Positions 45,352-54,067 of a DNA stretch of 64,000 nt are shown here, one piece after another. The translations under genes were made by a program, and so were the position numbers. The notes under the pieces are model-generated. The model searched no databases. It saw nothing but the letters and a program-made list of their open reading frames with translations, and was not told the DNA's origin. Source of the DNA: Lichenifustis flavocetrariae (lineage in GTDB: Bacteria; Pseudomonadota; Alphaproteobacteria; Rhizobiales; Beijerinckiaceae); assembly GCF_026130545.1 (NCBI RefSeq), contig NZ_JAMOIM010000007.1, forward strand, positions 62,001-126,000, in the 5' to 3' direction. How positions within the stretch are numbered: position 1 is the first letter of the stretch; every line of letters begins with the position of its first letter.

Positions 45352-46584
45352 TCATTTCGGTCGATCGCCGAGGAGGGTGTCGAGAAACTTCAGCCGAGCG
45401 ACATGTTGTCCGATCACGACTAGGCCCATCGTCAGGGGGATCGACAGGATCAACCCGATCGGTCCCCACAGCCACGACCAGACGATGGCCGCAACCACGA
45501 CCGAGAAGGGCGAGAGCCCCGTACTGTGGGCATAGATCAAGGGTTCGATGACCTGACCCGTCGCACTCTCGACCACGAGGTAGAGCAACGCGGTCCAGAG
45601 CACGAGAGACCATCCCGGGTCGACCGCCGCCCCGAGGGCCATCGGCAGCAGGGCGGCAACCAGCGACCCGATGTAAGGAACAAACCGCAGCAACGCCGAT
45701 AGGATCCCGAACAGAACGGGATTCGGCACGCCGATCACCAGCAAACCCGTTCCGACCACGAGTCCGAACGCCGTGTTCACGCTGAGCTGAGTGCGGAAAT
45801 ATTTGCTCAGCCGCCGTGTGACATCATCGATGATGAATGTTGTACGGCCAGGATCGTCGGCGCCGAACAGGCGGATCAGCCGGTCCCGCAGATCCTCTTG
45901 TTGCAGAAGGGCAAAGATAGCGACGACGAAAATGAGGCCGAGCGTCACGAGGGGTGACAGGACGGGCGAAATATAGCGCTGGGCGAGTTCCAGAAGAGCA
46001 GAACCGGTCGCGGGCGGCATCGAAGAAAATGGGGCAGGCAATGCACTTGCCGCGACCTCCGGCGCCGCTGCCGCGGCATCATGGCCAGCGATTTTGGCGC
46101 GTTGCGAACCGACCCGCGCCGCCATGTCCGACAGTCGGCCGACCGTAAAGGCGCGGACACCATCGACCTTGGTCTCGATGGTGTCGATATATTGAGGCAG
46201 GTTGTCCGAAAGCTGCGCCACCTGCGAGCCGATCACCGTGCCGATCGTCAGGATCACTGCGAGGGCAAGAACGAGGCCGAAAAAGACAGACGGCACATGG
46301 CCGAGGTGGAGCCGGCGCAGGAAGGCGACAAGCGGGGCCAGGATGAACGCCAGCAACAAGGCGAGCACGATCGGAACCAGCATCTCCCGTCCGAAATACA
46401 GGATCGCAACGATCATCACGAAGAGCGCCATCGCCTTGGCGGGATCCGTCACCCCGGCCCTGGGTTCACACGTCTCGGCGATACCCTGCGGCTGATCCGC
46501 CTTGGTCAAGACCGCGCGATCCGACGTCGGCCCGATGGCGTTCCGGTCATCGACATCGACCTGTGGGATCGTGATGTTCGTCAT
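45352..46584 (-). CDS. AI-2E family transporter (PerM-like)
   Basis: A 410-residue membrane protein of PF01594. N-terminal helices (MALFVMIVAILYFGREMLVPIVLALLLAFILAPLVAFLRR), a soluble middle region with an Ala-rich stretch near residue 190, and the conserved C-terminal part (SVNTAFGLVVGTGLLVIGVPNPVLFGILSALLRFVPYIGSLVAALLPM) are visible. The family includes exporters and Na/H antiporters; autoinducer-2 transport should not be assumed. ATG 46584 follows GGGAGGA; longer frames above are not homologous. Confidence 0.88.
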   Translation of the reverse strand: MTNITIPQVDVDDRNAIGPTSDRAVLTKADQPQGIAETCEPRAGVTDPAKAMALFVMIVAILYFGREMLVPIVLALLLAFILAPLVAFLRRLHLGHVPSVFFGLVLALAVILTIGTVIGSQVAQLSDNLPQYIDTIETKVDGVRAFTVGRLSDMAARVGSQRAKIAGHDAAAAAPEVAASALPAPFSSMPPATGSALLELAQRYISPVLSPLVTLGLIFVVAIFALLQQEDLRDRLIRLFGADDPGRTTFIIDDVTRRLSKYFRTQLSVNTAFGLVVGTGLLVIGVPNPVLFGILSALLRFVPYIGSLVAALLPMALGAAVDPGWSLVLWTALLYLVVESATGQVIEPLIYAHSTGLSPFSVVVAAIVWSWLWGPIGLILSIPLTMGLVVIGQHVARLKFLDTLLGDRPK

Positions 46585-46684
46585 CGGTCCTCCCAGCGGC
46601 CTCCGCGATCGCATCTCCATTCCTTCTCTCCCGCACCGATGGCGCGTCAGCCGATAGGTTGTCCCGGCACGAGCCGCTAGGCGC

Positions 46685-47224
46685 TTACGCCAGGGACACG
46701 TCGAGATGCACGGGATTGTGCAGGGTATTGGCGACCGGCGACCAGAGGCTCGCGTGAGCCACGAGCGCTTCAAGGAGCGCGCGGGGCGCATCGGCCTCGA
46801 TCCGCACCAGAACCTGGATGGTTTCGAATCCGATCGTCTTCGGGTTGAGATCACCTGCCCCCCACACCGCCGTGGTGTTGATGTCGGCCGCGAGCTCCAC
46901 CTCCAAGGTTTTGATCGGGATCCGCTGCGCGATCGCATTGGCGTGAATGCCGACCGCCAGGCAGGATCCGAAGGCCGCCAGCAAGGCCTCGGAGGCGTTC
47001 GGCGCCAGGGTCTCGCTCAGCAGGCTGCCGGTCTCGGATTCCATCACGGCTTGCGGCGGGAGGTCCCGGATGTAGTTGAGCTGACGGAACCGTCCCTCGG
47101 CAACCGTCCGACAGCGTAACGTGCGAACGGCCGTGGGATCCACCTTGCCCCTGGCGATCAACGCATCGATCGCGGTCTTGGCCGCTGGTGTCGTTCCGCT
47201 CGGCGGGAGGATCGGGGATACCAT
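46685..47224 (-). CDS. OsmC family protein
   Basis: A 179-residue protein of the OsmC/Ohr fold. The strand-helix core LAPNASEALLAAFGSCLAVGIHANAIAQRIPIKTLEVELAADIN has one conserved Cys (GSCLAVG); the second peroxidatic Cys of OsmC/Ohr is not visible in the usual late position (HASLWSPVANTLHNPV has Ser), so peroxidase activity is doubtful. ATG 47224 has GGAAGGT upstream. Confidence 0.8.
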   Translation of the reverse strand: MVSPILPPSGTTPAAKTAIDALIARGKVDPTAVRTLRCRTVAEGRFRQLNYIRDLPPQAVMESETGSLLSETLAPNASEALLAAFGSCLAVGIHANAIAQRIPIKTLEVELAADINTTAVWGAGDLNPKTIGFETIQVLVRIEADAPRALLEALVAHASLWSPVANTLHNPVHLDVSLA

Positions 47225-47668
47225 GGCGTGACCTTCCGGAGGTTCTTGGAGAGCACGAGGCAGGCTTGGCCTGCGTAAGACGGGACTGTGCGGAACTTCT
47301 GCCGAGGCTAAGCGCAGGGGCTCGGCCTCACGCGCTTCGACCACCGACTATAGGCGGTTCCTGGCCGCATGAACCAAGCAAAGCCGGTGACCGGGAACGC
47401 GTAAACGGTTGGGCGCCTACAGCGCGTTGTCCCTCACTCCGTGTGAGAAAAGCCTCCAGGATGGTGCGACGGACCTCGGGCGGAGTGCCCCGTTCCGGAC
47501 GGCGCGATGCAGCCGCAGCCGCTCGTCTTAGGTATAGCGAAGGGCGATTGCGGGGCGCGCAGCGCGAGAGACGTGCCTCCCACTGGTATTCAATCGAGGG
47601 CGCCAGACGAAGGGGCAGGAGCGTGATCCCTCCCGGATTGGCTACGGGCGCGAGGGCTTCGCAGCCAT
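47225..47668. other. 444-base region without a recognised gene
   Basis: It lies between the start of the OsmC-family gene and the end of the M24 peptidase gene, both on the minus strand. Open frames on both strands here are arginine-rich shadows with no motif. It presumably carries the OsmC-gene promoter and the 3' end of the peptidase unit. No tRNA, repeat or hairpin stood out. Confidence 0.45.
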
Positions 47669-48877
47669 TTAGAACGGCTCGTCCAGGGAGATCGCCGGCC
47701 GCGTGAACCAGGCCGGTCCCTGCACGGTCATATGGATATGATCCTCCAGACGTACACCGAATTCGCCGGGCAGGCACAGCATCGGCTCGATGCTGAGGCA
47801 CATGCCCTCGGCGAGCGGAGTCTCGTCGCCGCGAACGAAATAGGGCGGCTCGTGGATGGCGAGGCCCAGACCATGGCCGGTGCGATGCCCCAGGCCCGGC
47901 AATCTATAGCCCGGTCCATACCCCTCGGCCGCAAGGAAGCCGCGGACGGCTTCGTCGACGGCGGCGCAGGGCTGGCCGAGACGAGCGGCCTCGAACGCGA
48001 CGTCCTGGGCCGCCCGCTCGTGTTGCCACACCTCACGCTGGCGCGCCGTTGGCGCGCCGAACACATAGGTCCGCGTGAGGTCGGAATGATAACCGTGCAG
48101 GATGCATCCCGTGTCGATGAGCACCATGTCGCCCGGATCGAGCGGCTTCGGCACATCGACGCCGTGCGGAAAGGCCGTGTCGGGACCGAACAGGACGATG
48201 CAGAACGAGGAGCCGGACGTGACGCCACACGCCTGATGGGCTCTGTCCACGAAGGTTGAGACCTCGCGTGGCGTGATCCCGGGCCGCAGGATCGCCGCCG
48301 CGGCCCGGTGAACCTCGAGCGTGATGTCGAAGGCGCGCTGCATCAACGCGATCTCGGCCGGCGATTTCCGACCCCGCAAGGGTTCTATCAACGGCCCCGC
48401 CGACTCGATCGTCGAGCGGTCCGGCAGGGCGGCCCTCAGGCGCTCGGCCCGGAAGAAGGGAGTCTCGGGGTCAAGCGCGAGACGCATGTCACCCGTTCCG
48501 TGTCCGGCAAGCCAATCGACCAGGGCGCGCTCGGGCGCGTCGTGCTCCTCCCAGGTAAGGATCGGGGCCTCGGCTCCGGCAAGGCCGGTGAAGGTGCCCC
48601 GCTCGAAGGCCGGAACCACGAAAATATGCGCCCCGGAGGCAGTCAGAACGGCACCGCAAAGGCGCTCGCTGGGGGACCACTTCACCCCGGTGAAATAGGT
48701 CAGGTTATGGGTCGCATCGAGGTAGACCGTCGCGACCCCGGTACGTCGCATTGCTTCGACGAGGCCGGCCCGGCGCGCAAGGTACTCGGCCGGTCCGATC
48801 GGCAGGACGCCCGCCGTCCGATCGGCGAAACTCGCCAGTTCGTGATCGCTATCGGAGCCGCCGCACCACATGTTCAT
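47669..48877 (-). CDS. M24 family metallopeptidase (Xaa-Pro peptidase-like)
   Basis: A 402-residue pita-bread-fold enzyme. The N-terminal creatinase/prolidase domain (EYLARRAGLVEAMRRTGVATVYLDATHNLTYFTG) precedes a catalytic domain with all five metal ligands: Asp in LIDTGCI, Asp in HSDLTRTY, His in LGHRTGHGLG, Glu in SIEPML and Glu in VRLEDHIH. It follows the AraC-type gene by 25 bases and neighbours the hydroxyproline pathway, so hydrolysis of Xaa-Pro or Xaa-hydroxyproline peptides is a reasonable inference. No signal peptide, so cytoplasmic. Confidence 0.88.
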   Translation of the reverse strand: MNMWCGGSDSDHELASFADRTAGVLPIGPAEYLARRAGLVEAMRRTGVATVYLDATHNLTYFTGVKWSPSERLCGAVLTASGAHIFVVPAFERGTFTGLAGAEAPILTWEEHDAPERALVDWLAGHGTGDMRLALDPETPFFRAERLRAALPDRSTIESAGPLIEPLRGRKSPAEIALMQRAFDITLEVHRAAAAILRPGITPREVSTFVDRAHQACGVTSGSSFCIVLFGPDTAFPHGVDVPKPLDPGDMVLIDTGCILHGYHSDLTRTYVFGAPTARQREVWQHERAAQDVAFEAARLGQPCAAVDEAVRGFLAAEGYGPGYRLPGLGHRTGHGLGLAIHEPPYFVRGDETPLAEGMCLSIEPMLCLPGEFGVRLEDHIHMTVQGPAWFTRPAISLDEPF

Positions 48878-48902
48878 GCCAGACACTCGCTGTTTGATCG
48901 GA

Positions 48903-49649
48903 TTACTGTCTAAATGAATGCGCCTGCGACTTCCGATAGGCACCGGGCGATAATCCCACGAGCTTTGTGAACTGTCGCGTGAAGGCCGTCTGGTCGGCGT
49001 AACCGCAATCGAGGGCGATCTGGCTGATCGGCTCACGGCTTTGCCGCAAGAGCTCGCTCGCTTGATCGATCCGGAGGCGAGTCAGGTACTGCCCCGCAGA
49101 GAGCCCGAACATCGCCCGGATCCTCTGGTCCAACTGAAACGTGGAGAGGTTCGCCAGCTCGGCGAGGTCGCTCACCTTCAGGCTGGCGTCCGGACGACGT
49201 TGGGCGCTCTGCAAGGCGCGTGACAGGGCGGCGGTCTCGTCAGGCACCGCATTGGCGGGGCGCAGATCGCGCGAAAGGCCCACGAGACCGACGACCTTGC
49301 GGCGTTGATCGAAGAGCGGCTCCTTCCAGGTCAGGCACCAGCCTTCCTCGCCGCCCGGGTAGAGGTGCAACTCCAACTCTCCCTTGAGCGAGCGAGCGCT
49401 GTCGAGGATCGCACGATCTTGCGACGCGATGCGGCGGCCGAGGGCGCCGGGAAAGACCTGGTCCGCGGTCAGGCCGATCAAGGCCTCCTTCCGGCCGAAA
49501 CCGGTGCGCTCGGCCAGCACCTGGTTGGCCGCGACGTAGCGCCCGGCCGCATCCTTCACGAAGAAGATCGTGTCAGGCACTCCGTCGAAGAGGTCGCCGC
49601 ACACCAACGGCCGATCGAGCAGCGCGACGAGACCTTCAAGCGGCTCCAT
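48903..49649 (-). CDS. AraC-family regulator with N-terminal PAS domain
   Basis: A 248-residue regulator. A PAS domain (FDGVPDTIFFVKDAAGRYVAANQVLAERTGF) replaces the usual cupin; the C-terminal AraC domain has two helix-turn-helices (LKVSDLAELANLSTFQLDQRIRAMFG and ISQIALDCGYADQTAFTRQFTKLVGLSPGAYR). It is divergent from the hydroxyproline catabolic operon and upstream of the M24 gene, so it is the likely local regulator. ATG 49649 is chosen; the open frame above it crosses the divergent promoter region. Confidence 0.88.
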   Translation of the reverse strand: MEPLEGLVALLDRPLVCGDLFDGVPDTIFFVKDAAGRYVAANQVLAERTGFGRKEALIGLTADQVFPGALGRRIASQDRAILDSARSLKGELELHLYPGGEEGWCLTWKEPLFDQRRKVVGLVGLSRDLRPANAVPDETAALSRALQSAQRRPDASLKVSDLAELANLSTFQLDQRIRAMFGLSAGQYLTRLRIDQASELLRQSREPISQIALDCGYADQTAFTRQFTKLVGLSPGAYRKSQAHSFRQ

Positions 49650-49786
49650 CGATCGAGCCTCCGCACATCCTTGCCGAATCCGTGGTCCGTACTGGCTTTT
49701 CGGCCAAGACGATCGGGACCGCCGATGCGACCATGATGGTGAGACATGACATTCCCACACCCCCTTTGACGAGAAGCAAGGTGCCC

Positions 49787-50755
49787 ATGATCAACAATCC
49801 ATTCACCGGCACGATCCCGGCGCTGATGACTCCCTGCACGCCCGAGCGCAAGCCCGACTTCGACGCCCTCGTCCGCAAGGGCACCGAACTCGTCGGCCTC
49901 GGGATGTCGGCTGTCGTCTATTGTGGCTCGATGGGTGATTGGCCGCTGCTCGACGACGAGGAGCGCATGACGGGCGTGGAGAAGCTGGTCTCGGCCGGCG
50001 TGCCGGTCATCGTCGGCACGGGAGCTCAGAATACGCGCCGCGCGGCGGCGCTGGCGGCTCACGCCAAGCGCTGCGGCGCCGCGGGTCTGATGATCATCCC
50101 GCGGGTGTTGTCACGCGGCTCGTCGGCGGCGGCGCAGCGCGCCCATTTCGACGCCGTGCTCGAAGCGTCCGTCGACCTGCCGTCGGTCATCTACAACTCT
50201 CCCTACTACGGCTATGAGACGGGCGCGGAGCTGTTCTTCGACATCCGGTCGCGCCATCCTCACCTCGTGGGCTTCAAGGAATTCGGCGGGGCCGCCTCGC
50301 TCCGCTACGCGGCCGAATACATCACCGGCAAGGATCCGTCGCTGACCCTGATGGTCGGCGTCGACACCCAGGTGGTCAACGGCTTCGTCAATTGCGGCGC
50401 CACCGGCGCCATCACGGGCATCGGTAACGTGCTGCCCCGCGAGGTGCTGCATTTCGTCGACCTCTGCGCGCGGGCCTCCAAGGGCGATGTGGCGGCGCGG
50501 CGCCGGGCGGTCGAGCTGGAGCAGGCGCTCGGGACCCTGTCCTCCTTCGACGAGGGCACGGACCTCGTGCTCCACTACAAGTACCTGATGGTGCTGCGCG
50601 GCAACGCCGAATATACGCTGCACTTCAACGAAAGCGACGCACTCTCGACCGCCCAGGCGCAATACGCCAAGGCGCAACTCGAACTGTTCGAGACCTGGTA
50701 CGCCGAATGGTCGCAGGAAACCGCGGCACCCCGGGCGCTCGGCAAGGCGGCCTGA
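49787..50755 (+). CDS. lhpC: DapA-family lyase, probable 1-pyrroline-4-hydroxy-2-carboxylate deaminase
   Basis: A 322-residue class I aldolase-fold enzyme. TGTIPALMTPCTPERKPDFDALV opens the barrel; the Schiff-base Lys is in HLVGFKEFGG and the catalytic Tyr in VIYNSPYYGYE. Alone it could be any DHDPS-like lyase, but the operon (epimerase and D-amino-acid oxidase next) points to the hydroxyproline-pathway deaminase that makes 2-oxoglutarate semialdehyde. The ATG at 49787 (MINNPFTG) has AAGG upstream. It ends 6 bases before the epimerase. Confidence 0.83.
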   Translation: MINNPFTGTIPALMTPCTPERKPDFDALVRKGTELVGLGMSAVVYCGSMGDWPLLDDEERMTGVEKLVSAGVPVIVGTGAQNTRRAAALAAHAKRCGAAGLMIIPRVLSRGSSAAAQRAHFDAVLEASVDLPSVIYNSPYYGYETGAELFFDIRSRHPHLVGFKEFGGAASLRYAAEYITGKDPSLTLMVGVDTQVVNGFVNCGATGAITGIGNVLPREVLHFVDLCARASKGDVAARRRAVELEQALGTLSSFDEGTDLVLHYKYLMVLRGNAEYTLHFNESDALSTAQAQYAKAQLELFETWYAEWSQETAAPRALGKAA

Positions 50756-50761
50756 GGCTCC

Positions 50762-51697
50762 ATGCACATCATCGACTCCCATACCGAAGGCGAGCCGACC
50801 CGGCTCATCGTGGCGGGCGGCCCGGATCTCGGGTCGGGCCCGCTCTTCGAGCGGCGCCGGATCCTGGCCGAGCGGCACGACGGCTTGCGCACCTTTGCGC
50901 TCAACGAGCCGCGTGGCTTCGACGCGATGGTCGGTGCGCTGCTCTGCGCGCCTTCAGCACCCGATTGCGCGGCCGGGCTGATCTTCTTCAACAACGCCGG
51001 CTATCTCGGCATGTGCGGGCACGGCACGATCGGGGCCGCGGCCACGCTCGCCCATATGGGACGGCTCAGGCCGGGGACCCATCGGTTCGAGACCCCCGTC
51101 GGCATCGTGACCGTGGACCTGCTTGACCGCAACACAGTCACGGTCGCCAACGTGCCGAGCTTCCTCTATCGGGATCGTGTGAGCGTGGAGGTCGAGGGCT
51201 TCGGCGCCGTGACCGGCGACATCGCCTGGGGAGGAAATTGGTTCTTTCTCACGGAAGCCACCCCCTGTCCCATCGAAGCCGCCAACATTCCCGCGCTCAC
51301 GGAAGCGGCGCTCCGGATCAAGCAGGCGCTGGTTCGCGCGGGCATAACCGGCCGGGATGGCGGAGAGATCGACCATATCGAGCTTTTCGGCGCCTCGCCG
51401 ACAGGCGCGGATTCACGCAGTTTCGTGCTCTGCTCCGGGGGCGCCTACGACCGCTCGCCCTGTGGGACCGGAACCAGCGCCAAGCTCGCCTGCCTGGCCG
51501 CCCATGGCGCGCTCGCACCCGGCGCAACCTGGGTGCAGGAAAGTGTGATCGGCACGCGCTTTCTCGCTCGCTACGCTGCGGGTCCGGAGGGGACCGTGCT
51601 GCCCCAAGTCACCGGCCGCGCCTGGGTCACCATGGAGGCGACGCTTCACCGCGACCCGACCGATCCGTTCCCGCACGGCATCGGCGGCGCGCCATGA
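50762..51697 (+). CDS. lhpA: 4-hydroxyproline epimerase (proline racemase family)
   Basis: A 311-residue cofactor-independent epimerase that turns trans-4-hydroxy-L-proline into cis-4-hydroxy-D-proline. Both catalytic cysteines are present, in GYLGMCGHGTIG and DRSPCGTGTSAK; this separates it from trans-3-hydroxyproline dehydratases, which have Ser/Thr at one site. The N-terminus MHIIDSHTEGEPTRLIVAGGP is typical. Its TGA overlaps the next ATG. Confidence 0.93.
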   Translation: MHIIDSHTEGEPTRLIVAGGPDLGSGPLFERRRILAERHDGLRTFALNEPRGFDAMVGALLCAPSAPDCAAGLIFFNNAGYLGMCGHGTIGAAATLAHMGRLRPGTHRFETPVGIVTVDLLDRNTVTVANVPSFLYRDRVSVEVEGFGAVTGDIAWGGNWFFLTEATPCPIEAANIPALTEAALRIKQALVRAGITGRDGGEIDHIELFGASPTGADSRSFVLCSGGAYDRSPCGTGTSAKLACLAAHGALAPGATWVQESVIGTRFLARYAAGPEGTVLPQVTGRAWVTMEATLHRDPTDPFPHGIGGAP

Positions 51698-52914
51698 CGC
51701 TACCCTCGCCACGCGGCGCCCTCGTGATCGGCGGCGGCATCGTGGGCCTGAGCATTGGGCTCGCGTTGCAGGCGCGCGGGCTGGCGGTGACAATGGTCGA
51801 CGCGGCTGGTGAGCGGGCACCTGCATCGGCCGGCAACGCTGGCCAAATCGCGGTGGAGCAGCACGAGCCCCTCGCGTCACTGGCGATGATCCGCGCGCTA
51901 CCGCGTCGGCTGATGAGCATGGGGGGACCCGTGAGCTTTCCGCCGGGCGCGGTCGGCCAGTGGCTCCCGTTCGGCCTGCGCCTGATCCGCGCCGTGTCGC
52001 CGTCGCGTTTCGCGCAGGGCAAGCAGGCGCTCGGCGCCTTGCTGGTCGAGGCGCTGCCGGCTTGGCGCCGCCTCATGGGCGACATCGGCGCCTCCGATCT
52101 TCTCCGAAATCAGGGCAACATCGTCGCCTGGGAAAGCGTCGCTGGAGCCAGGCGTGCCCGCGCGGCGCTACAAGGCTACGCAAGCCCAGCCGCGCGCTGG
52201 CGCGACCTTACGGCCGCGGAGGCAGAAGCTTTGGGCGGCCAACTCCGGTCGGCCCCGGCCGATGCCGTCCGTTTCGAAGGGACCGCCAGCGTCGCCGATC
52301 CCGCCGCCGTACTTGATGCGTTGCGCGCGGCGTTCCTCGGACGCGGCGGGACGGTCGAGGTGCGAACCGCGACGCTCGCGGAGGCACGACGCTCGGGCGC
52401 GGATCTGGTCATCGTCGCGGCGGGCGTTCGCTCGGCCCGACTGATGCGCGAGATCGGCCATGAGGTGCCGCTCATCGCCGAACGCGGCTATCATATTCAG
52501 TCGGCGCAGAGCCGATGGCCCATGGACCTGACCTCGGTCTTGTTCGAGGAACGCGCCCTGGTGGCCACACGGTTCCGCTCGGGCCTGCGGGCGACGAGCT
52601 TCATCGAGTTCACCCACCCCGACGCCGAGCCGGACCCAAGGAAATGGGAGCGACTGAAAAACCACGCCCATGATCTCGGCCTGCCGTTCGACTCGCCGGT
52701 CGAGACTTGGTACGGCTCGCGCCCGACCCTGCCCGACTACCTGCCGGCGATCGGTCGCAGCAGCCGTGACCCGCGCGTGCTCTATGCGTTCGGTCACCAG
52801 CATCTCGGCCTCACGCTCGGCCCGATCACGGGAGATCTCGTCGCCTCGCTGGCCTTCGCCGAAGCGGGCAGCATGGAGCTTGGCCCATTCGCCGTGGAAC
52901 GGTTCGGCCGGTGA
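51694..52914 (+). CDS. FAD-dependent D-amino acid oxidoreductase, probable D-hydroxyproline dehydrogenase
   Basis: A 406-residue DAO-family flavoprotein with the dinucleotide-binding motif ALVIGGGIVGLSIGLALQARG at the N-terminus and GPITGDLVASL near the C-terminus (FGHQHLGLTLGPITG, FAD-binding). In context it oxidises cis-4-hydroxy-D-proline to 1-pyrroline-4-hydroxy-2-carboxylate. It is a single-chain type, not the three-subunit form. ATG 51694 overlaps the epimerase stop (ATGA). Confidence 0.85.
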   Translation: MTLPSPRGALVIGGGIVGLSIGLALQARGLAVTMVDAAGERAPASAGNAGQIAVEQHEPLASLAMIRALPRRLMSMGGPVSFPPGAVGQWLPFGLRLIRAVSPSRFAQGKQALGALLVEALPAWRRLMGDIGASDLLRNQGNIVAWESVAGARRARAALQGYASPAARWRDLTAAEAEALGGQLRSAPADAVRFEGTASVADPAAVLDALRAAFLGRGGTVEVRTATLAEARRSGADLVIVAAGVRSARLMREIGHEVPLIAERGYHIQSAQSRWPMDLTSVLFEERALVATRFRSGLRATSFIEFTHPDAEPDPRKWERLKNHAHDLGLPFDSPVETWYGSRPTLPDYLPAIGRSSRDPRVLYAFGHQHLGLTLGPITGDLVASLAFAEAGSMELGPFAVERFGR

Positions 52915-53074
52915 GCGTTGTCTCGTTACGGACAAGTTGGGAGCGTAGCCGTGTGACATGGGTGAAGGGCGGCCCGCGAGAGCGTTTCGCCGGGCGACGC
53001 TGAAGTTCGTCGGCCCAAGATCTGCATCAGAGTCTTGCCGAAGCAACCCGAGGTCGGCAAAGCTGGGCTTCCAA

Positions 53075-54067
53075 TCAGGGCGTGGCGGGCGACGGGAGGT
53101 TCTTTGGCACCGCCCGCGAGCGCTTCACCCCGGCGAGACCCAGCACCGCGATAACGACCACGCCTTGAACGATATCCTGCGTTCCGGGCGGCAAGCCCGC
53201 GATCTGCATGGTGGTCACGATCAGAACGAGGAGGATGCTGCCGAACAGCGTGCCGAGAGCCGTGGAGGCGCCGCCCATGATCAATGAGCCGCCGAGCACT
53301 ACAGCGCCGACGGATTGCAGCAGATAGGGCGTTCCCATGTCCGGAAAGGCGCCCCCCACATAGGCGCCCAGCGCCCAGCCATCCAAGGCCGCCAGCACGG
53401 CGCTGATCACGAAGGTACTCGCCACCACGCGTGTCACGTCGATGCCGGCAAGTGCTGCCGCGCGACGGTTCTGGCCGACGGCGGACAGGGTACGGCCGTA
53501 GACGAACCGGCCCAGGACAAGGGCCGCCGCCGCGACGGCAGCGATCGCCACAAGCGTCATGAACGGGATTCCGCCGAGGCGCGCCGCCGCCACGTATTTG
53601 AGCGCCGGCGCCACGGCGGCCGAGACGAGCCAGCGATTGGCGAGGAGCGTCGCCGTCGCAAGAACGTAGCCACTCGCAAGCGTCGCGATGATGGCGGGAA
53701 TCCGGAACAAGCACACCAGAACCGCATTGGCCGAGCCGATCAGCAGACCAATACCGAGCACTGTCGCGAAGCCGAGCAGCAACCGACCATTCTGCCCCTC
53801 GACCACGATCAGGCTCGCATAGGCCGACAGGGTCAGGACGTTGGGAATGGACAGGTCGATATTGCCGCGCCCACCCGTGATCACGAACATCTGCCCGAGC
53901 GCCGCGATCGCCAGAAATGAGGCCGTCGCCAGCACGCCGGACAGGCTCTGCAGGCTGACCCGGCTGGTGATGGCGGACAGCACCACCCACAGGAGTACGA
54001 CACCGAGGAAAGACGGAATCCAGCGTGCTCGTCCCAGCAGTTTGAGCAGGTTTCCGACGGAATTCAT
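53075..54067 (-). CDS. Ribose-type ABC transporter permease (RbsC-like)
   Basis: A 330-residue permease of the carbohydrate CUT2 family, the last gene of the importer operon. About ten helices are visible; FVITGGRGNIDLSIPNVLTLSAY matches the RbsC motif with Asp in the ISVGS region, and GGIPFMTLVAIAAVAAAALVLGRFVYGRTLSAVGQNRRAAALAGIDV is the cytosolic coupling region. It overlaps the fused ATPase-permease gene by 4 bases. The substrate is inferred to be D-apionate or D-apiose from the divergent catabolic genes. Confidence 0.88.
   Translation of the reverse strand: MNSVGNLLKLLGRARWIPSFLGVVLLWVVLSAITSRVSLQSLSGVLATASFLAIAALGQMFVITGGRGNIDLSIPNVLTLSAYASLIVVEGQNGRLLLGFATVLGIGLLIGSANAVLVCLFRIPAIIATLASGYVLATATLLANRWLVSAAVAPALKYVAAARLGGIPFMTLVAIAAVAAAALVLGRFVYGRTLSAVGQNRRAAALAGIDVTRVVASTFVISAVLAALDGWALGAYVGGAFPDMGTPYLLQSVGAVVLGGSLIMGGASTALGTLFGSILLVLIVTTMQIAGLPPGTQDIVQGVVVIAVLGLAGVKRSRAVPKNLPSPATP

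Noticed and set aside
47188-47801. Overlapping open frames in the 444-base gap before the M24 gene
   Set aside because: Arg-rich, no ribosome site, no motif, and they run into neighbouring genes in the wrong frame.
53136-54067. Second open frame through the RbsC-like permease on the same strand (52926-54173)
   Set aside because: An Arg-rich shadow in another frame; the 53075-54067 frame carries the membrane helices and family motifs.
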